Shown here: positions 26,001 through 37,600 of the stretch, one piece after another
How positions within the stretch are numbered: the first letter of the stretch is position 1
Layout of the letters: each line of letters opens with the position of its first letter
Source of the DNA: Tomocerus qinae
Taxonomy: Eukaryota; Arthropoda; Collembola; Entomobryomorpha; Tomoceridae
Assembly: GCA_020055645.1 (NCBI GenBank)
Contig: CM034547.1
Location: forward strand, 52,640,909 to 52,704,908
Reading direction: 5' to 3'
DNA: 64,000 nucleotides
The notes under the pieces: model-generated
Databases searched by the model: none
The model's input: the letters and a program-made list of their open reading frames with translations, nothing else
Told to the model about the DNA's origin: nothing
Program-made: the position numbers and the translations under genes

Positions 26001-26042
26001 CTTTCCTCGACCAACACTCGCTTCGCCGAGCGTCGAGGAAAG
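26001..26042. repeat. Perfect hairpin with an 11-base stem
   Basis: CTTTCCTCGAC at 26001-26011 pairs exactly with GTCGAGGAAAG at 26032-26042. A second short stem (CTCG/CGAG) lies in the 20-base loop. It is inside the TIR element and outside the foldback arms. No function can be assigned. Confidence 0.6.
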
Positions 26043-26238
26043 AATACCGAATTTACTAGCTGTATCACGTCCAACCCTTCAACATGCTACGACCTATGTA
26101 AAATTTGTAATAAGATCTACGCAAAAGTTCATTTAAAAACATTACAATCCTACTTCCAATCTCAACAATCCCACTTAGGGTAACTCCGACCATCCCTATC
26201 TTTTTGCTTAAATAATCTGTCTTAAGTCACCATCTTCG

Positions 26239-26282
26239 ATTCAGTAAAGATACTGAATTAAATTTCGGACTTAAGTCCGAAA
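26239..26282. repeat. Two adjacent palindromes near the right end of the TIR element
   Basis: ATTCAGTA and TACTGAAT flank four bases at 26240-26259, and a perfect 20-base palindrome centred on GGACTTAAGTCC lies at 26263-26282. ATTCAGTA is also present in the subterminal parts of both ends of the element, so these may be transposase-binding or terminal sequence copies. Confidence 0.55.
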
Positions 26283-26445
26283 ATTGCTCTCAAGCTTGAC
26301 TTAATCACTTTTTCAGGCTTAAGTTCATTCAGTAAGCATCGCAAATAATTGTCTCACTTTTTGGAAATACTTAGCAATTTTACTGAATCAAAAATTTCTT
26401 AGAAATAGCAAAATTTTCAAATAGGAACCATAGTGAATAGCCCTC

Positions 26446-29400
26446 CTGCCTATTTTCTTTCAATTTCCTAAGCAATAATTTTATTTTTCCATTCTAAAGA
26501 AATCTCAAGCAACAAATGCATGCATGAGTCGAAAAGTCAACTTTAAGAGGACATTTCTATGTATAATGTATACCTATAGCTTTATTATCTGTCGCTTATC
26601 TTCAGTTGTATTTAACTAGTGCCTATATGGCCCTTGCACACAGCGAATTACATTATCTGCCTAAAATATTCTTTGGCTGCAACTGGTGACCATCTGGTCT
26701 AGATTGTGAATGTTTTCCGTATGGAGAGTAAAGGTCCCTTTCCCACTGGGTTAAGTATCATGTAGTAAAGAGAGTTGGGAAGATATAGAGGCTACAGATA
26801 ATTGATGTATACCTACACACCCTGTTTCCTAAAAGATAGATCAGCAGTAAAAGTAATGCCATAGTAGGCCAACCTAGACTAGGGCACGAGCTAAATTATT
26901 TCCAGTGGCAAGACCACTTTCCTAGGATTTCCTATGAATACTACTACTGTTATAATAATCAGATTAACTTATGCGACTTCTTTGCATCGTGAATCATGCA
27001 ATTCTGAGCAGTCGTACATACAATAAAAAATTGACTTCAATTCTTAGATTAGTGAGACATAGGATTCAAACGAAAAGCTGAAAACCCGGGTTCCTACTCC
27101 CTTTCCGATCTACCCTTGCATTTTTGACGTATGCGCATGAATCCATCCTGGAGTGAAGGGTGACTCCGAATTCTAACTACCCGACGGACCAAACCCAACC
27201 CATAGAGACTTATGTGACTATGTGTAACAAGCCTTAACCATAATGCTCGTATATAATGTTTTTATGTAACCATATGGGCTCTACTATAAAACTATTCCCG
27301 ATACACAGAGTACCATTAATAGGACATTTACACTAAGCTGTGCAGCTTGAACTTGAATTGAATTCTAGCAATACAGTTATATATATGACAGGGCCATAAA
27401 CAGAATTCAAAGTCAGACTCGGAATGATAAGAGTGAGTGAATGGTCTATAGGCAAAGTAATAATAGACACATGCACACCTACTAAAATCGATATCCATAG
27501 TATGAAAAGAAATTCTGTCGTCTGGTTCCTAGTCCTGGCTAGTAGTAAGTAGTCGGTGGTGAGTTGTAATAGATCTAGTATAGTGGAAGTTTCCGTCTTG
27601 TTAAATAAAAGCGACGACTTTTCACTGTAAACCAAATAAGCCAAGTAAACCACGTACAAATGTTTTTCTGTTCTGTCACTCTGTCTACTTATCCTGTACT
27701 ATCTCTATTTGTCTATTTGGTTAGTTTGTGTAAAAAGGAAACGGAGAGATCATAAACTCCTCTATGTTAGAAATCACAGTTTTTTCAGTTTGTTGTGCAT
27801 AGATTGTAAGAAAGTGGAATTCAAGGAATAGTCAGTGAGCTAAGTGCCGTGCAAAGTAATCGAAGTTAATCAAAGCTGACATTTATTTTCTCTCTCTAAA
27901 ACGCATAATTTTATTCATAACACTTTTCCTTTTGAGTTGTTTTGCCAAAGGAGTTTTGCGAAAAAGACAGGCGATCAGATTATATTAAAAAGAAAAGGAG
28001 TACAAGCATCCATACTAAAAAGATAAAATAGAAAAGAGTAAACTAAACCATTTGACTGAACCCATCTATTACATTAAACATTCCAACAACGGGACACGAC
28101 ATTTGAATAACAAAGAAAAGTGCAGTAGTGTTTTATGTAGAAGTGAAGTGTAATGTAATATGTGTCTTGTCTGCAATAACTAGTTTACGGCCGTGATAAA
28201 TTGAGCCCTTAAACCGTACGTAGGTATAAACAATCGTTTTCGCATTGCAATATTATTATAAAGGCATATCTTTGTGATAAAGAAAAGGAAAAGGTTCGCG
28301 GAATAATAACAATAAATACCTAACTATCTCTCGCCTGTCTTACCTTGATTTCATCTTCATCCTCACCTGTGCTAAGCTGCACTTCAAGATAAACGATTCA
28401 GAAGAAGGGCAAGGCTAGAGAAGAATAGTGGACCAGTAAGAGTAAGTAAATTAAACTAAATTGAACTGCGAGGTAAAAAGGCTTTATTATATTAACTACA
28501 ACGTAGAATAACAATTTATTTCCAACTATGCAATTACTATTTACATGCGGTCAACTCCATTTCAACTTACCTGCATTCTAGAACATAAAAATCATAATAT
28601 TTCTTGATCACACACACCTTCTCATTTTATTTTCCTCGACCAATTCCCCCTAAACATTTTCAGTTTGCTTTGCAGTTTGCACTTTGCACACGCAGTTTAT
28701 TAATCTGTCAAGTCAATAAGTTGCTCAACCCTATGGTGCTTTTACTTTAGATAATTTTCCTTTGATCTCCTTTAGTTATATGCATATTTTGCCATGCAAT
28801 GCTATAGACTCTTATTTTAACTCTTTCTCAATCCATGCCATATACTACGGGTTTAAAAGATGATGCTTCTATTTAATCTCCACGTTTATGTTCTTGCTCC
28901 ACCAAGAATAATAGGCATTCTCAACCAACTGATGGATTTGTAAAGCTCAAACTTGTTGTGCACACATTAGTACATTGTAGATCACTGGGGAAAGAATGTG
29001 TGCCAACCTAAGTCAAGTCAAATTGAAGGAACGTCAGCTTAATTCAAATACTAAAGCTTATCCTTATACCAACCACAATCTCAACACTACGACTTGCGAC
29101 GACTACAACTCGCTGGCACAGCCTAAAACTATTAGTTAGTTAGATTGTTGTTACTCATAATGTGTTTGTAATACATGTTAGATTGCTCTCCACAACAAAG
29201 TACCTAGTCGTTTTGGTTTGTTTAATTGTACTTGTACTGCATTTGTTGATGCATTAATGCTTCAAGTAGGTACTTAATTTGTACCTACTCAAAGGTAGGT
29301 TACTCTGTGTCTTGCCCCTTCCATTTCTATACACCTTTTACAAAGGACGACCATCTTTTAAATATTTTAAACTCTCTCGTTCTATCTTTTGCTTATTCCA

Positions 29401-32400
29401 ATATTGATAGTTACACAGTCCACATACTAATAAGTATACTGTACATAGAAACATTAGAAGTTAGGTACTACCTAGGTAGGGTCAAAATATTTTATCCCAC
29501 TTACATACAAGATGGTATGTAAATGACAGTAGCTACATACCTTAAGATTTAGGATGATGAAGATATCTACCCATCATCTTCAATAGTAGTAAAATTTAAA
29601 GATGATGTCCGTACATATTTGTGCATTTACTTCTGCGGAAAGGATTCTAATTTCTAATAGCAAAATTAGTATTAATAACCTAACACAGAATGAATGGCCA
29701 TCATGACCTAGTAGACTGCCTACTTATTTCCATTTAAATGGCAGCTACACGAAGATTGATAAAACATAAGCATTTACTCACTGTAAGTGTACAATAATTT
29801 AGAATGGGAATTAAATAAATGTGGTCAAATCAAAATGTGCGATGTGGCTCTGCGCCTTAGTCAACCTAATCGTTAATGATCAAAAAATCATTCAAGATGC
29901 ATTGCATGAAATGAAACAACAAAAGCAATTTGTGAAAGTGGTGTTGGGTTCTGTGTGTCCGGCAAACGTTCTTTTCATTACATTTACATTGCACTAGAGT
30001 TGAGTTGTGAGCTAGAATTCCTTATAGTAACTATGAAATCCGTATCCCCATGCCATGCTACACCAAATTAAATCTATATAATAGATATAATCTAATATAT
30101 GCCTATATAATATTCATATATGTACTTATTGAGCAATAACAATCACATATGCCCATCTTCTTGAATATCTTCATATCTTTGATTCACTTGTTATACGCAC
30201 AAGGTAGGCAGTATATTTGCCGATTGTTGCTGTTCTGTTGATATAGAGCCAAGAAAGAAGATCAAAAGGCAAAATCAACTTACATTGGGCTGGGAAGGCA
30301 AGGGAAGTCAGAAACATCACAAACCTCGCTCGGTCTCATCTCCCAAGAGGAGAGGAGATTTTCTCTCGAATATCCTTGGAGTACCTATATGTATTTACCT
30401 GTGTGTGTGTGAGTGTGCATGGATTATGTATTATTGAATTGCTATTCTTTTAAAATGTTCTTATCCTTATCGTTCCTTTATAAGGAAAACATCACTGACT
30501 AACAATAAGTTAAGTTGAATTGAGTACCCAATACTTATCTATCACAAAACTCACTCTTGTTCTTGTCTTGGCTCTCATCGGCTTGGGCTGATTTGACCAA
30601 CCGGCTATTATATATCTGTATCCTTGCATATATTATTATGCTACACATACAGACAACTGATATATCGAGTATATTTATACGTAATTTACTAGTTAGATTG
30701 TATTTATATGAGTGTGTACTACAAACAAACAAAGTGCAAAACAACAACTCTTTTGCCTTCCAGGCCATGAATGCAGGTAAGACGAGAATGAAGTGGAATC
30801 GATTGTTGTAAGATGTAGATGTGGATGTGATTCTATTGTATCAGTTAAAAGAAGATATAATATTAGGGATATGTTCTCCTATCTAGTACATAGCTGAGGA
30901 TAAAAATTAAAATAGATTCTGTAGATATAACACTAGCCTGTTTTTACACATGGACACATAGGTATAAAATAAAGCACGTTTGGTTTTAAACTTTAGATAA
31001 GCCAAACATTCAATTCCTGTATCTTAAAAGTTGCGTAGGTATTGCATTAACATAGTGCTGACTTGAAATCACTTCTCTCGATTACATGCAAGACAGAAAG
31101 ATTGTTTTTCTTGTTGCCTGTGTTAAATTGTCTGTGTAGCCATGTACTTACACTTAATTCTAATCTGTTTACGTTGTCCTGTCCTGTCCACAGCTTCATC
31201 GTCATGCTTGCTATAAAAATCGTCAAAGGTAGATAATCTCGTATTACATAGTACATCTTTAATTCGATAAGTTACCAAGTAGGTTTCACTAAGTGCAAAT
31301 ATTATGCTGATGATGTGATTGCGAAGCATTATTTACCTTCCTGTTTTGTTCTACCATTTTTGTGTCTCTAAAGTATTTTTGTAAGATTTTCACAGTTTTC
31401 CCAGTTAGCCAAGACTAGGCTAGGGCTAGGCCGTCATGCATGGGTTTAATTAAATGAATATGCAATGCATCATGTCCGTACTACTTAATTCCCAAATTCC
31501 ATTAGAAAGGAAAGGGTTTGTAACAGATACCGAAATTACCTGAAGAAAAGGTCCACGACAGATAATTACTATTCCGAGTATTCAGAATGAATGAAAATCT
31601 ATGCAGCAACACACACCTAAGATGTACTTGCACTTTGTACTACATTTACCTTCCTATCTACAGTGTGGGACATATAAACACAGTTTGGTAGTTAAGAAAA
31701 AGTACTAAATTTCATGTAGATACTGGCAAACGATTATATTTCATAGACAAGAGAACATTTACCTATATAGTTTAGCCCACTAAAGCAACCTAAACCTCCA
31801 AAGCGAAGACAAAGTCAAGTCATATGTTGTTATTTTATCAGAGGCTGATCGTGAGATTAATACCTCCTTGTCGATTACAGTAGTGGGCTTGCTGTTTTAC
31901 AACTTGTAAAGTATAACTTAGTATTTCTCGAGTGTACTTATGTTATAATAATGATGCATATATAAATACTATGTATGAGTACTGATGAAAGCAGCACAGC
32001 CGGCATTGGCACTGCACAGGTGTATCCTTATAAGTATTCTCAACTATAATATTTGTAATTTATAATCATGCCGAAACTAAAAGAGTGGTGCATTGCATTG
32101 ATATTCAATGCAATTCTGTAGTAATGAAACGAAGAGCTGTTTTCTATCTGTAGATCCATGTGAATGTGAACCCAGTCTGTGTATGTGAGCTAAACTGAAA
32201 AGCAAAACAAGCTATACAAACACACTATGTATACAGACAGATTCACAATCTCTATGCATAGCCAAATTGTTGTAGTGGAAGTTGATTCTTGACTATTGGA
32301 TATGCTCTTATATAGCCAGTGAGTCAATTTGTGTGAAGTTGTAGTACGGATAAGTATGTTGTATTTTCTTCTCCTTACTACTACCTACGCTAACACATGC

Positions 32401-34608
32401 ATACATACTCAACTCAGAGGGAGAGAACGACATTAACACTGCCTTACCACACAGAGAAGTGCATCTGTAAAATACATATTTAACATACCTGAGTACAATG
32501 GTGAGTATTTAGTGGATAGTTTAAAGGAAGAGAGTATGTAGTTTGGCACAACGGAGGAGCTTCCCTCAATCTTATTGTGATGATGAGCTGAGCTTTTGTA
32601 AAATGTAGGTTGCGACCAAGTGGAACTGTCTTGTCTTCAATTCTTCTTTTTGATCACATCCCCTGTTCTTGCATTTGCATCCTATCCTACGGATCATAGA
32701 CACCAACTACAAGACCACGTCACTTGATCAAATCACCTGGTCTCGTCTAGTCTCTTCTGATCTTGAGTTGAGCCGAGACTTGGTTTGATTTCCTTTACTG
32801 TTTATACTTTTGTATTTATTTTTGAGAAAACCTTTTCTCGATTGTATACTAGAATAGTTTAAATTCATCTGATTCAATTTTTGGTATATTTTGAATCGCA
32901 AGCTGCTCAAGAGAGCTTTAAAAGTGCTCCTCACACCTGTATTATCCTATTATCTCTAATCTTCCTTGTAGTTATTGTACCATTGTACTATTTGTATTCA
33001 TTCATTCACACGAAGATAATACTGCTATTCTCCTCGCTACTTTACTGTACACACATTTTACATGCTCAGTCTCTTTCTTAAAAGTGCTACCTTCTCTCCG
33101 AGACAGAAAAGAGAGTCTTTGGCTCTCGAGTCCGCATGCAATCTCTGTACTGTTATTATACAGTGCTGATGTATGTCTACGATTTAAGTTAAAATAAAGT
33201 GTGAACTTGTAATATAATAGCACTAACATTACCCAACCACTTCCATTAACTTGAAAACTCTGAGCCAACTCTCTCAGAGAGATAAAGTCTGTGTATCTGT
33301 GCTGTGAGTGAGTATCTCGTAATATCCTATCTTCCTATAGTATCACACACTATCATATCAATCAAGCTCAAGAAGTCATGTCAGTCTACGAGAACAGGGC
33401 AAGCCAACCAAAGCCAACGCCAAGCCGTTCCATTATTTTCTCATCTTCTTTCTACTACATACGTACATAGACTATATGTACTTAGTACTTCAGTTCATTC
33501 TTGTGGATTAGCATAATAAAGCATAAAATCCCTTCACACTGTGTTACAAAGTACAGTGGGGATTGGAGACTCCACTCGTCTGTTCTCATAATTATTATTA
33601 CAGTACAACAGGACTTTTACGCTACTAGTGCAAACCAATAGAACTGAATTGAATTCAATTGCAACTTGTTGTAGATGTGATAGTGATAGCTAAAATATAC
33701 CTCCAATTCCCAACACATCATTCACAATCAAATCAGTTCGCTTATTCGCTTCGTCAAAAGTGTTTCTTCCATTCTAACTATCAAATATAACTACTAATAT
33801 TATCATTATACAAAATCTCTTCTCAGGTACTGCTGTGTATCTATACGTTTATATTTTTTTGCTCGAGCTCCCAATTCGATTCATTTGATATTAAGTTGGG
33901 ACCTATATGTAGTAGTAGTAGTACAAGTGCCTATATATTATTGAACAGTAGACAATCTATATGCAAGCAACGTGCGACTGCAAATCACCTGTGGAAGTAA
34001 AACCCAATACAAGGAGCCGTTCCTTCGATTAACAATTCACACAGACTGATTCCTGATATCTTTCCTGTGTACATTCTGCAAGACACACCTGTATGGCCTG
34101 CATGTGTATTTTGTTGTGTCAGTCCAGTCAGCCCAGCCAACGAGTCGAGTAAATGAGAAAGAGCAAGCATTCACTCACACCAAATGAATTTGCACAGAAA
34201 TCCCTAAATAATTTCCTTGTCTTCTCTCTACTTAGCATTAGACTTCAACTTACGTCTTTATTTCCTCTTTACTCAAATTATTAATTTTTAATTCCCCACG
34301 TCTTCGTTTACATAACTAATCACTTACTCTTTACTGTCTCTTTAATTACACGCACGTAATATTGTGACTCTGACTGATCTTCATCTTCCTCCTATCGTTT
34401 CGTCCCCATTTACAAACAGTTCGTCTCATTTTGTGTTTTTTTAATCATTAGTGTTTTGCATTGGATGTCTGTCTGTCTCGTACTACACTATATGTATTCT
34501 CCGTTGTTTTCCCTAAACTACCTACCTAATCGCATCTTCGCACGTAATCCTAATTTCATCTGCATGTTTGTTTAACTGTGTTGTGCCGTATTACACTCAT
34601 CCATTTAG
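26446..34608. other. Gene-free region upstream of the DAAM gene
   Basis: No coding exon is recognised on either strand. Small frames are short and protein-unlike. The region may contain non-coding first exons or promoters of the DAAM gene, for instance the splice-bounded 13-base stretch at 30764-30776, but none can be shown. A palindrome AGTAGGTAC...GTACCTACT lies at 29265-29289. Confidence 0.4.
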
Positions 34609-34615
34609 AACCACC

Positions 34616-34633
34616 ATGGGGAAAATCGCTCTT
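34616..34633 (+). other. Proposed first coding exon of the DAAM gene
   Basis: A near-ideal start context, CCACCATGG, begins six codons (MGKIAL) followed by a strong donor CTT|GTAAGA. The exon is phase 0, as the next exon (37407) requires. A possible acceptor (CACTCATCCATTTAG) ends at 34608, so this may be a small internal exon or part of a longer first exon. The proposal rests on start context, donor and phase only. The alternative is an in-frame ATG at 37575 or an unseen upstream exon. Confidence 0.5.
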
Positions 34634-37600
34634 GTAAGATTTGTTTTCTTTATTATTACTACCTATTTTGCTTATTTGTAGTAGTATGTAGCAATACTTA
34701 AGATTATCTTCACGCATATATGCACTTAATTAATGTAGCCTATATGCAATGCACACTTTTACGGTTGTTTTTAGCATCTGCTACCTAATATTACGTCTTT
34801 AGTGTCAACTCAATCAGTTTTTATTTAATTAGTAGTTGTTTGTTTTTTATTGTCGGCTCTACTTGTAAATTTAAATCTAATTGTTTCTACACTGACGATT
34901 GTACATAAAAGCCTTCAAAATCTCATTAACTAACAACGATTTTTCCATCGTCTGTAGTCTGTAATTAAAGCTTATCTACTTTTACATGTTACGTTCTCTT
35001 CATTCTACTAATAAAACTGTCTACTACTGTCTGTGTTTTTTACATTTGTTATGTATGCACTTAAATTTCATCAGATCTCAATTATGTATAAATAATTAAG
35101 GAACATATAAACGAAACCTATTAAGTTTCAATCTACTTACACAGGTAGTTAATGTTATACCACAGACTTCACAATCCACCTAATTTTATCTTATTAAACT
35201 AAATTGTACCAGTTCATTGATTACATCAGGAAAACGTAATTTAATAGGCATATCACATTATCATTTGTGTAGTAGTAATAAATAAGTACTTTTACATTAC
35301 ATGGAGCTGTATAGCATTGAACTGGGTTGAGTGGGTTGGCTAGCTATTTTTAATAATTCGCTTGATTTGGTTCACCTTGATTTAATTTGCGTAACTAAAC
35401 ATAATAGTATATTTCCTTGACGAGAGAAAAGATGACCAAGTATTCACATCGAGAGTTTTAATGTTCGATGTATAGATTGTCGTTGTGTGTATGATAGATA
35501 TGTACCAAATAGCTACTGCATCCTTCTATCACATCAGTCCAGTTTTTTGGTTAAAAAATGGCTTGTTAGGGAGTCTGTGAGAAAAGAATGTAGATCATGG
35601 TGCTGTTTTCTTCTCTAATATACTCACAGTTAGTAATCATCGTGTGTTGTGTATTCTACTACGATGCAGTTGTAACAGATTACACACGGATCATCTCTAG
35701 TTCTCGTAGTAGTAAGTTCAGTTGCCTGATGTTGTTAACAATAATTTGAGATTATAATATGTAATCAAATATGAAATAATTTGCTATGTCCACTCACAAC
35801 CTGTATGTACATAATCAAATAATATTAGCCTACATATTTAATACACACTCAAATTCTGCTCCTACTCTTTAGTAATCTTGAAATTAAATAGAACAGTCGG
35901 ATAGAGCACCCTAACAGTACATATTCTCAAATAATCTGAATATAAAGTGAGAAAGAAGAAAAATTCCGATAAAAAATTAATTCATTCTCTCCGTCTACCT
36001 GTTGGAATGTTTCGTCTCTCCCGGCGTGTTCACGCATTCCGATTTCTTCATTACTCACTGCGTTTATATATAAAGTTTCTCAAAATACATCTGTACAAGT
36101 TGTTTGAGCAGGTATCTAGTAATATCTGCATTAACAAAGGAAGTTAATCTTAAACTTCATCTTAATCCATCTCCAATCTTATTTATTAGATGAGTTGACT
36201 ATTGTTACACTACAAACACAGCAGACTTTCCATTCTTTATTGTTAGCTCAGCCAGACAGATTTAGAAGAGCTTGTACCATTATTATAACGTCGAGTTGAC
36301 TTGATCCATGATTTGATTGGTGCGCACCTACATTACTTACCGTAGTACCTTCCGTTCCATGATTTTTCCTTTTATACCTAGCTGAACAACACTCTATCAC
36401 TGTTAGGCAGGCTCCAATAAAAGTTATTTTTTAAATAGGTGAGTAGTTGCAGTGCAACTTGTAAGCACCGACGTACTAGTACATAGGCAGTACTGTTCTT
36501 CTATATGGCCCTATGGCCATGGATCATTCTTGTTAAAAAGTTTCTTCAGGTCTGGTCTATTTATTTGTAACAGAAAATGATAACGCACGATATGCATTTC
36601 ATTTCATTACAGACCCATAGCAATATTACTTTTCGAATCATGTACCCAGCACTTAAGCCAGAGATAGGAGGCAAAACTGAATAATTCAGGTATGGTGATG
36701 CGATAGGGAAATTGTTTTTCAATACGAAACACATGGCTATATAGCTAAAGGAAGTTGTCCGCATTCATATTCCTCGTATGCATCCTTATTAATCTGCGTA
36801 GGTCGATACTTTATTATATGCATTAGCTCTGTGCCTTGTCATGCATTTTATGCCTCTACCTTCAATCCTCAACCGCAAATCATAATCAGGTTTACCTTAA
36901 CTTCACCTCACTTTGCTGACTTGATTTTTCTGATATTATTCTTATAATACCCGAAACAAAACTGTACTATAGATGTGCTTTACTTACTTTCACGCAGTAA
37001 ATTATTAGTCAGACTGAATCCACACTATACACTTAAAAATACACATGTACTTGTTACAGTCATAATACGGTTGTTAAGTTCCTGCTTTTTCCAGTTGTAT
37101 GTACCATAACAGTGTAATTTAGGTACTTTTACTGGTAATTTGCTTAGACGTAAACTAATAATAGAGATGTTTGTTTCTACAGTCATAAAACACACTATAT
37201 TGCATGTTTAAAATCTAATGGCATACTAAATAACACTTTACTATTGCACTTGAATCACATTTTGCTCTACACGTACTAATAATATACTACATGTAAAAAC
37301 AAATTGTTACTTATTGTTTCCCTGACCCAGCAGAATTCCCCGCTTTTAATGTGGCAGTCGTTTTTGCCATTGAATTGCTCAATTTTTATTATACATTCCT
37401 TTGCAGATATACGAGAATATCCGGTCGACTCTAAAGACCCTTCCAAGACCGCCTCAACCATCATCTTTAAAAATACCGGAGTCCATTCGTAATATTCCTA
37501 AATACGTTTCCACTGCAAGTCTAAATCGTCTTTTGCAAAGATCCCGGGAGACACTTAGCTCCGCAGTTCAGAATATGCCACCCGGCTCTGGGACGTCTGG

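Larger units (their letters stand above)
23817..26445. mobile_element. Non-autonomous DNA transposon with about 20-base terminal inverted repeats
   Basis: The left end GGGGGCTATTCTCTATGG and the reverse complement of the right end GAGGGCTATTCACTATGG match over about 20 bases with two differences, and CTG directly flanks both ends (23814-23816 and 26446-26448), a possible 3-base target duplication. Both ends also carry a subterminal ATTCAGTAAAA...TGCTAAG motif in inverted orientation. No transposase frame lies inside, so the element would need a helper. A 3-base duplication and G-rich ends are compatible with the PIF/Harbinger group, but this is inference. The interior holds a minisatellite and a foldback structure, so it is composite or nested. 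Confidence 0.55.

Noticed and set aside
37401-37406. Start of the DAAM frame upstream of the acceptor at 37406
   Set aside because: TTTGCAG there is an intron end; the upstream codons are intronic.
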